The notes: a model not told the origin generated them from the letters alone. 64,000 nucleotides of DNA from GCA-002712965 sp913048525 (GCA_913048525.1 CAJWWP010000001.1:77445-141444), one strand, 5' to 3'; positions 53,801 through 63,443 are shown, counted from the stretch's first letter. Translations and numbers: made by a program.

Positions 53801-55261
53801 ATGATAAGTAATTTCGGAAAAAAAAATTCTCTCGGAAGTTCTGTTAACTATAAATGGTGGGTTCTTTTTGCTGTCTCCGTCGGGTTGTTCACATCGGTAT
53901 TTGACCACGGTAGCGTCAATGTAGCACTTCCTTCGATTGCTGACCACTTCCGGACTGACTTGCCGACCACTCAATGGATCGTCATTGGATATGGATTGAC
54001 TATCGCTGCACTGCTATTACCCATGGGGCGCCTTTCTGACATTCTGGGTAGAAAAATAATATATGTTCTTGGATTCATAGTATTTACAACAGGGGGATTC
54101 CTTGCAGCAATATCTCTTAACATTGAATTGCTGATAGGGGCCAAAATACTTCAAGGAATTGGTGCAGCAATGACTCAGGGGACCTCAATGGCAATGGTCA
54201 TATATGCCTTCGGGGACAAAGATAGAGGAAAGGCTCTTGGCCTAACGATGAGTGTGGTTGGAATAGGGGCGGTGGTTGGACCAGCTATAGGGGGTTTTTT
54301 AGTCGATTATTTGGGTTGGGGCTCAGTTTTATACACAACTGCTGGGTTAGGTGTAGTGTCCCTAATAGTTGGTGTAGTTGTTTTGGATACTGAACGTAGC
54401 GGGGGAGGGGACGGTGCAAATGATCACTTCGACTGGTTAGGGGCCACTTTTTCTGCAGCTACATTGATTTCTCTACTACTGGGAATGACTCTTGGGCCAC
54501 GTTATGGCTGGGATTCATTGTCTGTGATTACGGCATTCGCCATTTTTTTTGCCTCAACAGGGTTTTTCATTTGGTGGGAATTGTATGTTGAATCCCCGAT
54601 GTTGGATCTTAGACTGTTTGGTACCGGCCTCTTTGCCACTGGAGTTTTGGCAAGCTGGTTATCATTTTTGGGAACTCAACCCGTAAGGTTCTTAATCCCA
54701 TTCTATCTACAATTCGTTCTTGGATTTAGCCCGTCTGCGATTGGATGGATTATAGTTCCGAGCGCATTTTGCATGGTTATAGCAGGGCCCATAAGCGGTC
54801 GTCTGTCTGACAAATACGGTTGGCGCATATTCAATGTGGGTGGAATGTTGGTGGCTGCTATTGGGTTACTAATATTGGTTAATCTCGGTGTGAAAGAATC
54901 CCTTATGGTTGTGTTAGTGGGAATGGTTGTTCAAACACTTGGTTCAGGAACTTTCTGGCCTTCCAACAATAGTTCTGTGATGAGTGTTGTTTCCCCCGCG
55001 AGTTATGGTGTTGTGTCATCATTTATGAATTTAGTCAGAAACTCTGGAAATGTTGTCGGTATCGCGATCTCCACTGCTATTGTTACAGAGACTATGGGTT
55101 CGTTGGGTCACCCTCCAACTCTTTCTGCTATAAACGAATCGAGTGGCTTATCTATATTGAATGCTTTTACGATGGGGTTAAAAACTACTTTCTGGGTCTG
55201 TGTTGGGTTTACCTTGGTGGGGGCTGTGGCTTCTCTCGTTGTAACAACTAAGAAAAATTAG
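53801..55261 (+). CDS. MFS transporter, DHA2 (EmrB/QacA) type
   Basis: A drug:H+ antiporter of about 486 residues with around 14 membrane segments. Signatures: FDHGSVNVALPSIADHF, GRLSDILGRK, ALGLTMSVVGIGAVVGPAIGG (motif C). The ATG at 53801 is preferred because TTGGAG lies ten bases upstream and the first membrane segment follows at the usual distance; the open frame extends 87 bases further. Probably exports a toxic organic molecule. It is 49 bases from the hydantoinase-like gene. Confidence 0.85.
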   Translation: MISNFGKKNSLGSSVNYKWWVLFAVSVGLFTSVFDHGSVNVALPSIADHFRTDLPTTQWIVIGYGLTIAALLLPMGRLSDILGRKIIYVLGFIVFTTGGFLAAISLNIELLIGAKILQGIGAAMTQGTSMAMVIYAFGDKDRGKALGLTMSVVGIGAVVGPAIGGFLVDYLGWGSVLYTTAGLGVVSLIVGVVVLDTERSGGGDGANDHFDWLGATFSAATLISLLLGMTLGPRYGWDSLSVITAFAIFFASTGFFIWWELYVESPMLDLRLFGTGLFATGVLASWLSFLGTQPVRFLIPFYLQFVLGFSPSAIGWIIVPSAFCMVIAGPISGRLSDKYGWRIFNVGGMLVAAIGLLILVNLGVKESLMVVLVGMVVQTLGSGTFWPSNNSSVMSVVSPASYGVVSSFMNLVRNSGNVVGIAISTAIVTETMGSLGHPPTLSAINESSGLSILNAFTMGLKTTFWVCVGFTLVGAVASLVVTTKKN

Positions 55262-55310
55262 ATCTTTGCGGCGGTATTAAAATATTAGGCAAAAGTGATA
55301 GGGGTGAAAT

Positions 55311-56723
55311 ATGCATGATTTATTGATATGTAACGGCACTGTAGTCTCTGCTTCAGGAGTTGGTAAATTCGATGTTCTCATTGATGATGGGAAAATAACA
55401 TCTCTTTCATCCAACTCTGATAACAGGGTCGAAGCTTCCAAAACCATCGATGCAACGGGACGCATAGTTATACCGGGAGGCATAGAACCTCACGCTCATA
55501 TCGGAGGACCTCGGCAGCCTGAAAGGTCTGGAGCACTGCCCGTATCAAAGGCCGCATTATATGGAGGCACCACAACAGTCATTGATTTTGCCACCCAGAT
55601 ACCAGGACATGACCTGATCCATGCCGTCAGGGAGGCTGAAGACCGATGGGCGGGCAATGCTTTCACTAACTATGCTTATCACCCGATCATCACGCATGGA
55701 GCTGATCTAGATTCAATACGCCAAATACCCGACTTGGTTAAAGATGGAATAGCCTCGTTCAAAATTTTTACTACAAGTATTAGACCTCCAAGCCCTCAGA
55801 TGCAAAATAACCACATCGACTTTGGCAGACTGGGTGAAATTATGAGCCAGGTAGAAGAGTCTGGCGCGATTCTCCTTGTTCATTCGGAGGACGATGAGAT
55901 GGTTCACTATAACTATGACCGTTTGAAGACGACTGACGAATGGGACTGGTGGAACATGCACAGAATACACACAAACCAGTCTGAAGATTTATCCTTCAGG
56001 AGAGTTACTAGGCTTGCTGAAAGGACAAATTGTCCCATCTATTTTGTTCATGTAAGTGCCAAAGAAGGTGTTAACGAAATCAAGAGGTGCAGATCTCTTG
56101 GACTACCCATATACGGTGAAACGTTACACAATTACGTATGTTTTACTTCCGATAATTATCGTGAAGATAATGGCATGAAATTTCATACCTATCCGTCCTT
56201 AAAGGGTGATGCTGACGTTGATTCTCTCTGGGCTGGGTTATTGGATGGCACGATTTCAACTCTGGCAACTGACCTGGTCTCTACCACTTGGGAAGAGAAA
56301 ATCAAATATAGGACCGTAGCTGATGTCACCGGAGGTCATAATGGGATTGAAACTAGAGTCGGTATTGCCTATACCGAAGGTGTCGTAAACAGAAATATGC
56401 CTCTGGAAAGGTTCGTGGATATAACTTCAACTAATGCAGCGAGACTTATGGGTATGTATCCTCAAAAAGGTGTGTTAGCCCCAGGTAGCGATGCCGATAT
56501 TACTATAATAGATCCCCAAATTGACAAGGTCTTGTCAATGGATGATCTTCACTTAGAAAACTATAGTATCTGGGAAGGGTGGCATATAAAAGGGTGGCCG
56601 ACGACGACGGTTTTGGGAGGGGAAATGGTGGTTGAAAATGGGACAATGATCACTGATAAACGGTCTGGGAAATTTGTTGAACGATGTATTTCCAGCGAAG
56701 TCACCAAATCTCCAGTCTGCTGA
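55311..56723 (+). CDS. Hydantoinase/dihydropyrimidinase-like amidohydrolase
   Basis: A 470-residue cyclic amidohydrolase. Metal ligands are readable: His61 and His63 (HAHIGG), Lys151 as the carboxylated lysine (SFKIFTT), His191 (LLVHSED), His247 (FVHVSA) and Asp321 (LATDLV). It would open hydantoins, dihydropyrimidines or related lactams. The Asp is followed by Leu rather than the usual His, which may affect the substrate. GGGGTG lies before the ATG. Converges on the threonine dehydrogenase gene (24 bases). Confidence 0.88.
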   Translation: MHDLLICNGTVVSASGVGKFDVLIDDGKITSLSSNSDNRVEASKTIDATGRIVIPGGIEPHAHIGGPRQPERSGALPVSKAALYGGTTTVIDFATQIPGHDLIHAVREAEDRWAGNAFTNYAYHPIITHGADLDSIRQIPDLVKDGIASFKIFTTSIRPPSPQMQNNHIDFGRLGEIMSQVEESGAILLVHSEDDEMVHYNYDRLKTTDEWDWWNMHRIHTNQSEDLSFRRVTRLAERTNCPIYFVHVSAKEGVNEIKRCRSLGLPIYGETLHNYVCFTSDNYREDNGMKFHTYPSLKGDADVDSLWAGLLDGTISTLATDLVSTTWEEKIKYRTVADVTGGHNGIETRVGIAYTEGVVNRNMPLERFVDITSTNAARLMGMYPQKGVLAPGSDADITIIDPQIDKVLSMDDLHLENYSIWEGWHIKGWPTTTVLGGEMVVENGTMITDKRSGKFVERCISSEVTKSPVC

Positions 56724-56747
56724 ATTGTAGGAGCGAGCAGAGTGAGC

Positions 56748-57695
56748 TCATTTCAATTTATCTTCAAGGCTTTCGTACATATCTTTCACGAGAGAGTCCA
56801 TATCAAACTCTGGCTTCCATCCCCACTCTTTTCGCGCGGGTGAATCATCTAGTGAAGCCGGCCATGAATCTGCAATAGATTGCCTCAAAGGATCAATATT
56901 GTAGGTAATGTGAAATTTTGGATTTATTTTTTTAATTGCCTCAGCTAATTCTGAAGGGGTGAAACTCATTGCTTGAACATTGAAGTCTGAGTGGTGAGCA
57001 AGGTCAGTTATGTTCGCGTCCGATAAGTCTAAAAGTGATTTTATGGCATCTGGCATATACATCATTGGAAGAAGTGTATCTGGACGAAGATAACATTCAT
57101 ATTTGTTATCCTTTATTGCCCCGTAGAACATTGCTACCGCGTAGTCTGTAGTCCCAGCCGTTGGTTCTGTTTTCCAGCTTATTACTCCAGGTAAACGTAC
57201 TCCTCTTACATCTAGCCCAAACCTTGCATGGAAATAGTTTCCTGTGAGTTCAGTGAATACTTTGGATATTCCGTAAACTGTGGAGGGCCGTTGTATTGTG
57301 TCGTTGGGTGTCAATTCCCTCGGTGTGTCTGTCCCAAAAGCTGCGATTGAGCTGGGAATAATGACCTGATTAACATTTGTCTCAAGGGCTGTATTCAGAA
57401 CGTTGAATACACCATTAATGTTAACTTGGTGAGCTTTTTGTATGTCCGATTCTGCAAGAGCTGACAGTATAGAACTTAGATGAAAAATTTTTGTTATACC
57501 ACGGGTCAGTAACGTGGATTTAAGTTGATCAGGTTCTGCAACGTCCACAATTTCAGAAGGACCGGAAGAAGCGATTTCATCCGGCAAGGGAGTTTTATGT
57601 CTTCCAGCTAGAACATTTTCTGGGCCGTATCTATGTCGGAGTTCAGCTACGAGCTCAGTTCCTATCTGTCCGGCTGATCCTGTCACTAGTATCAT
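56748..57695 (-). CDS. tdh: SDR-type L-threonine 3-dehydrogenase
   Basis: A 315-residue extended SDR matching the non-zinc L-threonine dehydrogenase family: TGSAGQIGTEL, FHLSSILSA, Tyr141/Lys145 (YGISK), the distinctive PGVISWKTEP, TTDYAVAMFYGA and LPMMYMPDA segments. It oxidises L-threonine to 2-amino-3-ketobutyrate with NAD. The partner 2-amino-3-ketobutyrate CoA ligase is not in the window. Confidence 0.85.
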   Translation of the reverse strand: MILVTGSAGQIGTELVAELRHRYGPENVLAGRHKTPLPDEIASSGPSEIVDVAEPDQLKSTLLTRGITKIFHLSSILSALAESDIQKAHQVNINGVFNVLNTALETNVNQVIIPSSIAAFGTDTPRELTPNDTIQRPSTVYGISKVFTELTGNYFHARFGLDVRGVRLPGVISWKTEPTAGTTDYAVAMFYGAIKDNKYECYLRPDTLLPMMYMPDAIKSLLDLSDANITDLAHHSDFNVQAMSFTPSELAEAIKKINPKFHITYNIDPLRQSIADSWPASLDDSPARKEWGWKPEFDMDSLVKDMYESLEDKLK

Positions 57696-57760
57696 TTTTC
57701 ACTATTTTCATTTGTTTTATAAGTTGGATTAATTGAATGTCATCTAAAATGCGGAAGATT

Positions 57761-58513
57761 TCAGATCATTAGATCTCCCCCGTTTATGTCCATAGAGGCT
57801 CCCGTTATATAAGCGGCCTTCTCTGAAGCTAGGAACATGACTAGTTCCGCTACTTCTTCTGGGTTTCCAAGTCGTTTAATCGGAAAGCTATCTGCGTATT
57901 TCTCTACCGATTCGTCAGATATGGTGTCCCGTACCATTTCCGTGTTTATGAGACCTGGACACAAGGCATTAACAGTTATACCAAACTGTGCCACCTCTTT
58001 TGCTGTATGTCGGGTTAAACCCAATATCGCTGCTTTGGCGGCGGTATAGTGAGCACCACCAACGGTGCTAATATTCTTGCCTGCTGTAGAGGAAAAATTA
58101 ATAATCCTTCCCCAGTTGTTTTTTTTCATAACTGGAATTACTTTCTTAGTGCATAGGAAAGTGGTAGTGAGATTTCCTTTAATGACAAATTCCCATTCAA
58201 CCAATGGTATGTCCACTAGTTTCGTAGGTCTGAGCACTCCTGCATTATTTACCAATATATCTATCGATCCGTATTCACTTATGGAGTTTTCAACCATATC
58301 GTCTACAAAGTCTTCCTCTGAGGCGTCGCCGATTCTAAGTGAACAAGTCCCGCCAGAGTGACGGATTAATTGTTGGGTTTCCTCCGCAAGATCTCTATCG
58401 AGATCGTTTATAACTACTGAAATATGCTCCTGAGCCAATTTAAGTGCTATAGCTCTCCCCATGCCTCGTCCAGATCCTGTGACAAGGGCAATTTTTCTGT
58501 TCGTGTTTGGCAT
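57761..58513 (-). CDS. FabG-like SDR oxidoreductase
   Basis: A 250-residue classical SDR with VTGSGRGMG (11-19), NNAG at 89-92, Ser141/142, Tyr156 and Lys160 (YTAAK), and the terminal SMDINGG. It looks like 3-oxoacyl-ACP reductase and related beta-ketoacyl reductases. It is 65 bases upstream of tdh on the same strand. Confidence 0.88.
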   Translation of the reverse strand: MPNTNRKIALVTGSGRGMGRAIALKLAQEHISVVINDLDRDLAEETQQLIRHSGGTCSLRIGDASEEDFVDDMVENSISEYGSIDILVNNAGVLRPTKLVDIPLVEWEFVIKGNLTTTFLCTKKVIPVMKKNNWGRIINFSSTAGKNISTVGGAHYTAAKAAILGLTRHTAKEVAQFGITVNALCPGLINTEMVRDTISDESVEKYADSFPIKRLGNPEEVAELVMFLASEKAAYITGASMDINGGDLMI

Positions 58514-58661
58514 TTATCTCTATCCTAAAATTCGCTCAGTTAGGCCAGGTTGTTTTGTGGTTTGGATCTATATCAACACGTGCTTATCTGTACAAGCGGG
58601 TCTTCCAATTGAGTAAAAGTATCAACGTATTCTATTTTCAGTGTGATAAACAAGTCTACTT

Positions 58662-58976
58662 TCAGATTCGCATTCTTAGAATTTTGCCCCATGTATTTTT
58701 TATCCGGCCTCTGAAAAATTTACCCTTTCCCAATAGAGTTCCAATGGAGATCAATAATAAGTAATAAAGCGGAGGAATTATGATTATATATAAAACTCGG
58801 TAAGACCATGGACCAGATAGGAATCCTCCTTTAATACCCATTATGTCGGATAGGATTAGAGGAGCGGTTTGGGTAATGAGTATGCCTGTTAATGCGAAGA
58901 CACACATGATCATAATGGTTCCCGAAATACCTTGGCCCTGTAATTGAGTTTTGAAATATTTCTTTAAATCAATCAT
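58662..58976 (-). CDS. Small membrane protein, DUF6787-like
   Basis: A 104-residue protein with two to three hydrophobic segments (about 18-42 and 59-83), an FKTQLQGQGISGT start and PWSYRVLYIIIIPPLYY in the middle, ending in a basic tail. This pattern recalls DUF6787 membrane proteins. Function unknown. Last gene of the minus-strand run after the ABC permeases. Confidence 0.6.
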   Translation of the reverse strand: MIDLKKYFKTQLQGQGISGTIMIMCVFALTGILITQTAPLILSDIMGIKGGFLSGPWSYRVLYIIIIPPLYYLLLISIGTLLGKGKFFRGRIKNTWGKILRMRI

Positions 58977-59079
58977 TGGAAACCTATGGGGACGAACTTG
59001 GCGCGGTTCTAACCTGAAACCAAAAGTGATTAACTTACTTGTTGATAATGATCAGAAATATGGCTGTGGAATGTAGGAA

Positions 59080-59496
59080 TCAAAGTTCCCCACGTCTGAA
59101 GATTCTTGTCGCCCCGATTATTGCCGGTGGAATATTGCCACCCAAGGTGGCTCCTTTGATGATACCCGAAAGTTCTGCTATCCCAGGCATTCCTCCCATA
59201 ATGTAAACATCTTTTCCAATTAGCCACCCGAACCCGGCACCTATAAAGGCACCAACTACGCCTGAAACTAGTGTTAAAGCTACCGTTCTTTTTGTAGATG
59301 TGAAACTTACCCAGCCTACTCCTGCTCCTAGTCCACAAGTGAAAACGGTAGAAGTCATTGTGACTACAAAAAATAAAGAAGTAGGTGCCATTAAAGCACT
59401 CATTAAATAACCAACTCCAGCTCCGACGAAGGCGAAGAACAGTCCTAGCCATAGCCTTATGAATATGGGAAGTATGTAGTTGGTTACCAGGTACAT
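59080..59496 (-). CDS. Glycine-rich membrane protein
   Basis: A 138-residue protein rich in glycine-zipper motifs (FVGAGVGYLM, CGLGAGVGW, VVGAFIGAGFGWLIG), with about three to four membrane segments. The family is not recognised. It starts 33 bases after the dppC-like permease on the same strand; its co-transcription with the ABC genes suggests a membrane role in the same operon but nothing more. Confidence 0.65.
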   Translation of the reverse strand: MYLVTNYILPIFIRLWLGLFFAFVGAGVGYLMSALMAPTSLFFVVTMTSTVFTCGLGAGVGWVSFTSTKRTVALTLVSGVVGAFIGAGFGWLIGKDVYIMGGMPGIAELSGIIKGATLGGNIPPAIIGATRIFRRGEL

Positions 59497-59528
59497 TTTG
59501 CCGCCTGGATTAGCTATTCAACAAAACT

Positions 59529-60425
59529 TTATATCTGTCGAAGCCTTGGGTCGAATCGGTCTCGCAACCAATCCCCTAAAAAGTTGAGCGACATTACGAC
59601 AAGGGCGATAGCAGTACCGGGTACAACAGGTATCCACCAGTGGCTCCTTAGATAGTCTCTACCTTCTGCAACCATGAGACCCCATGCGGGGGTAGGAGAC
59701 GGTATACCTGCTCCTAGGAAGCTTAATGTAGCTTCTGTCAGTATAAGTCCGCCAACGTTCAAGGTTGCTATAACAAATACGGTGTTAACCACACCAGGTA
59801 TTATGTGCTTGATAAGAATTCGGGGTGTAGAGGCCCCGGCGACCCTAGCAAGTTCAACATAATCTCTTGTTTTTAACGTGAGGACTTCCGCTCGTACATT
59901 ACGAACGAAGGTACTCCACGACACCATCGCTAGAACAAGCATCATCGTAGGAACACTTTGTCCAAACACTATTACAACGACTAGAGCTACGAGAAGGAAA
60001 GGCAAAGCAAGCCAAATATCCACAATTCGGGCTATAATTTCGTCAAAAAATCCACCGTACCAGCCCGCGATTAGCCCCAGTGTCACTCCAATCAGTATTC
60101 CACTGCCGAGAGCTACTAGGGTTACCATGAGTGATATTCTCGCGCCGTGTATGACCCGGCTAAGTACATCTCGACCCACATGGTCTGTTCCAAGGAGGTA
60201 TTTATTGCTTCCGCCCTCGGCCCATGCAGGAGCCGTAGTCCGGTCCCTGAGAGCTTGATCATAAGGGCTATGCGGAGCAACGATAGGTGCAAACAGTGCT
60301 GAAAAGACGAGCAAAGCTAGGATTACCGCTGGGATTACCGGCCATCTTCTAATGAAGTCCCAGGTTCGTTTAGGATATCCAATTATCCCTGGTCTGGGTC
60401 CAAAATTTATGCTTTCGTCGGCCAT
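59529..60425 (-). CDS. ABC dipeptide/oligopeptide-type permease (DppC-like)
   Basis: A 298-residue permease with about six membrane segments and the EAA loop YVELARVAGASTPRIL. It has the N-terminal extension typical of DppC/OppC/NikC proteins and GTDHVGRDVLSRVIHG before the first transport segment. It pairs with the permease at 60470 to form the channel of a peptide/nickel/opine-type importer. AAAGG precedes the ATG. Confidence 0.92.
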   Translation of the reverse strand: MADESINFGPRPGIIGYPKRTWDFIRRWPVIPAVILALLVFSALFAPIVAPHSPYDQALRDRTTAPAWAEGGSNKYLLGTDHVGRDVLSRVIHGARISLMVTLVALGSGILIGVTLGLIAGWYGGFFDEIIARIVDIWLALPFLLVALVVVIVFGQSVPTMMLVLAMVSWSTFVRNVRAEVLTLKTRDYVELARVAGASTPRILIKHIIPGVVNTVFVIATLNVGGLILTEATLSFLGAGIPSPTPAWGLMVAEGRDYLRSHWWIPVVPGTAIALVVMSLNFLGDWLRDRFDPRLRQI

Positions 60426-60444
60426 TTATAAACCTTTTATCGTT

Positions 60445-60488
60445 GGATTAGGAATATCGTGTTCTTGGATTAGGAATATCGTATTCTT
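60445..60488. repeat. 22-bp tandem duplication at the permease 3' end
   Basis: Two adjacent 22-base copies (60445-60466 and 60467-60488) that differ at one position. The second contains the last codons and stop of the dppB-like gene; the first lies just past the stop and would encode a repeat of the C-terminal DPRIRYS codons. Confidence 0.75.
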
Positions 60489-61411
60489 GGATCAATAAGT
60501 GCGTAAAGAACGTCTGCCAAAAAATTCACAGCCAAATAAATAACAGTGAATACAAAAACAGCTCCCATTAGTAGGGGGAAGTCATTGTTATTTACTGCTT
60601 CTAATAAAGCCACTCTGCCAAGCCCGGGCCAGGCAAATACCACTTCTGCCACGACAGCTCCGTTAAGCAATCCGGCCAACAGTAGGAATGAGAATGTAAG
60701 TGGTGGAATCATCGCGTTTCTGAAAGCATGCTTCCAGATTACCTGGGTTGCTGTTGCTCCCTTAGCACGTGCCAATTTAACAAATTCTGAATCTAAGACT
60801 TCCAGCATTGAAGATCTTGTAATACGCAAGTAGCCTGCGGCCGAAGCCCATGCCACTGTTATGGAGGGCAGCACAAAGTGTTTCCACTGTCCCCAACCTT
60901 CACCTTTAAATGCAGCTGGTAGCCAGTCGAGATGAACTGCAAATATAAGAATTCCTAAAATACCCACTGCAAATGGAGGCACAGATTGACCAAAAAGAGC
61001 AAAACCTCTGCCAATATAATCCCACACCGAGCCTCTCTTAATAGCTGAGAGAACTCCTATAGGGACTCCCACAACAGTGGAGATAACCCAACCAACGAAT
61101 GCAAGCTGGAATGTATTTCCAATTTTTTCTTGAATGACCCTTGCTACTGGCTGTTCCGCCAGTAGAGTTCTGCCCATATCACCTCTCAGATATTGACCAA
61201 CCCATCGAACATACTGAACTATGAGAGGTTTGTCAGTACCAAGGTGCTTGCGGAGATTGTCAAGGTACTCTTCTGTCGACCCATAACCTGCTGGCTTGGC
61301 GTACAAGAGGACCGGGTCACCTGCTGCCCTGGAAAGGGAGAATACGGTGGCGGTGGCACCTATGAGGGATATGAATACGAAAAGCAGTCTTCTCAGCAGA
61401 AATGGGCCCAT
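60470..61411 (-). CDS. ABC dipeptide/oligopeptide-type permease (DppB-like)
   Basis: A 313-residue permease with about six membrane segments, EAA loop FVKLARAKGATATQV and the C-terminal DPRIRYS motif typical of DppB/OppB. It lies directly after the binding-protein gene, separated by 109 bases that hold a strong hairpin. CGGAG is before the ATG. The last codons are duplicated in the 22-bp tandem repeat. Confidence 0.92.
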   Translation of the reverse strand: MGPFLLRRLLFVFISLIGATATVFSLSRAAGDPVLLYAKPAGYGSTEEYLDNLRKHLGTDKPLIVQYVRWVGQYLRGDMGRTLLAEQPVARVIQEKIGNTFQLAFVGWVISTVVGVPIGVLSAIKRGSVWDYIGRGFALFGQSVPPFAVGILGILIFAVHLDWLPAAFKGEGWGQWKHFVLPSITVAWASAAGYLRITRSSMLEVLDSEFVKLARAKGATATQVIWKHAFRNAMIPPLTFSFLLLAGLLNGAVVAEVVFAWPGLGRVALLEAVNNNDFPLLMGAVFVFTVIYLAVNFLADVLYALIDPRIRYS

Positions 61412-61447
61412 TTTTACTCCGCGGTTTTAGTTCTAATCAAAACTCGT

Positions 61448-61479
61448 GACCCGGCCGGCTGTTTCCAGCTGACCGGGCC
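61448..61479 (-). terminator. Attenuator-like hairpin between binding-protein and permease genes
   Basis: Read on the minus strand, an imperfect stem of about 14 pairs closed by a GAAA tetraloop. It follows the binding-protein stop by about 40 bases, with no strong U-run. In ABC operons such structures leave more binding-protein than permease mRNA. Confidence 0.6.
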
Positions 61480-61520
61480 ACTTATTTGTACTTTTCGCTA
61501 ATTATACAAGGTTGGCCGAA

Positions 61521-63443
61521 TTACTTCAGTTTGATGTGCTCCGGCTGACCCCAGCTAGCGAACAGTGATGGGTCCATGTCCCATGAGGCAATGGAATTCT
61601 TGTTGTAGGTTACGAAGCTCGGTACGTTTACCACACCGAAGTCAATAGCCTCGTCGAAGAGATGGTCGGCCAAAGCGTTGTTCAGCTCGATTCTCTTAGC
61701 CTTGTCAGGCTCTCCAGCAACCTCAAGCCACGTAGTGGCCATGAACGGCAGCTCAACTCCAATACCATAACCACCCCTTGTCAGGCTTGTGTGGTCCTGC
61801 CCTTTCGGCCAGTCCCAGGGCCATGTGGTCTTTCCATCGTCACCGCTGGTAATCCAGGGTAGCGTGGTAGCTCGAGCCACAATCGTAGGCCTGTATACGG
61901 AGTAGTTGAACTTCTGGACAACGGCGTCAACACCAACTTCTCTCCACATACCGGAGATAGCGTCAGCGACCTCTCGGCGGATACCGTTATGGTCTGCGTT
62001 AGCAAACAAAGGCATCTCGAAGCGGACTCCGTTGGAGTTCTTCGTGTTTCCAGATGCATCCAGATACGCCTCAGCTGCGGCAGGATCGTATGGGAATTCC
62101 CACTTGCTCTGCCACTCAGGGGCGCAGTTACAGAAGACGTTGATATGTGCTGGGGATCCCAGTCCACCCAGAATAGCGTCGTTGACTAAGTCTCTGTCGA
62201 TTGCTCGGGCAAGACCGTTACGTACGTTCCAGGCTTCTTCCATGTCTTTGTCATCTATCGGGTTACCAACCCACTGGACGTCCCTCATGTACACAGCAGC
62301 TGTGTCGAGGGGCTCGCCATTTATTACGTGGTGTGTTTCCCAGAGGTTACCTGAGAATACGATCGAGTCGATAAAACCAAGACCGGTTGTACCTGTTCCA
62401 AATCCACCTTTAACGAAGGAAGGAAGTGCTCTCAGGTTAATCAAAGCAGCATCAACTTCACCGGTCTCCATAAGAGCTGCCTTGGTAGCTTCCTCGGCAA
62501 CTTCACGGAATGTGAAGGTCTTAACTTCTGGGTTTACCAACCAGTGGTCATAAGGAACGGCTTCGATGACTCCGACGTCGTCCTGTTTCCACTCAGTAAT
62601 TTGGAAAGGTCCGGTAGCGATGACAGGGTTGTCACGCATCCAGTCTTCACCGTTATCGTCACGTACTTTTGTGCTCTGTACTGAGAACGCCTGTCCGGCG
62701 TCGTTCAGCAGGTTAGCATTCCACCTTGGGTCGAATGCAGCGGTGCCGTCAGCGAGCTTGTTAAAGGTAAATCCGACTGTTGTGTCGTCAATAACCGTCA
62801 GCTCGTTTTTACCGAACATAGCGGCAAAGTCACCAGCCTGCCAGTGAATGCTTCGTGGGTTAACAGCACCGTTACCATCGTTGATGGTGTAGGCGACGTC
62901 TGCGGCCGTCATCGGGCCCCACCCATGATGGAATATGACGTCATCGCGGATGCTCATTGTGCCGCCGCTCAGATCGCTTTCCAGGGTGTATCCAGTCGCC
63001 AACATAGGTGCAGCGGTGTCCCCTTCAATTGACTGGAAGGTAGCCTCGCCAACACCCCAGTAGTGGAAACCGTCATCCAGCTGTGCACTTCCTAACCCCA
63101 CTCCGGGAGGTACGTCGGTGACAGCAATAACGATATGTCCGCTTTCATTAGTGGACTGTGGCTGTTCAATAGGTTTGGCTTCAGATGCTTCGGCTTTGGC
63201 AACTGCTTCTGCGGCTACCTCTACTTCTACCGTAACTATCTTCTCTTTGATCACCTCTTTGATGACCTCAACCGGAACCTCTTTGGTTACCACTTTTTCA
63301 ACTTGTACTTCTTTAACTACTTCTACAGGGACTTCTTTGATGACCTCTACCTCAACTTCCTTGGTACACGCCATAGCGAAAGTAATCGCCAAGGCGAGAG
63401 CAAGTATTGAGAGGGGTCGAATCCCTTTCCAAATATTACTCAC
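61521..63443 (-). CDS. ABC importer solute-binding lipoprotein (peptide/nickel family 5)
   Basis: A lipoprotein of about 640 residues that captures the solute for the DppBC-type permeases. The start is GTG 63443 because AGGAGG is five bases upstream; an ATG ten codons earlier lies before this site. A signal peptide ends in FAMAC with Cys26 as the lipidation site. Residues about 28-76 are a Val/Glu/Lys repeat tether (units such as KEVPVEV). The remainder has the SBP_bac_5 pattern (ATGPFQITEWK, NGLARAIDRD, PYDPAAAEAYLD). The gene uses visibly more C- and G-ending codons than its neighbours, as expected for a highly expressed gene. Substrate unknown; no ATPase gene is in the window. Confidence 0.92.
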   Translation of the reverse strand: MSNIWKGIRPLSILALALAITFAMACTKEVEVEVIKEVPVEVVKEVQVEKVVTKEVPVEVIKEVIKEKIVTVEVEVAAEAVAKAEASEAKPIEQPQSTNESGHIVIAVTDVPPGVGLGSAQLDDGFHYWGVGEATFQSIEGDTAAPMLATGYTLESDLSGGTMSIRDDVIFHHGWGPMTAADVAYTINDGNGAVNPRSIHWQAGDFAAMFGKNELTVIDDTTVGFTFNKLADGTAAFDPRWNANLLNDAGQAFSVQSTKVRDDNGEDWMRDNPVIATGPFQITEWKQDDVGVIEAVPYDHWLVNPEVKTFTFREVAEEATKAALMETGEVDAALINLRALPSFVKGGFGTGTTGLGFIDSIVFSGNLWETHHVINGEPLDTAAVYMRDVQWVGNPIDDKDMEEAWNVRNGLARAIDRDLVNDAILGGLGSPAHINVFCNCAPEWQSKWEFPYDPAAAEAYLDASGNTKNSNGVRFEMPLFANADHNGIRREVADAISGMWREVGVDAVVQKFNYSVYRPTIVARATTLPWITSGDDGKTTWPWDWPKGQDHTSLTRGGYGIGVELPFMATTWLEVAGEPDKAKRIELNNALADHLFDEAIDFGVVNVPSFVTYNKNSIASWDMDPSLFASWGQPEHIKLK

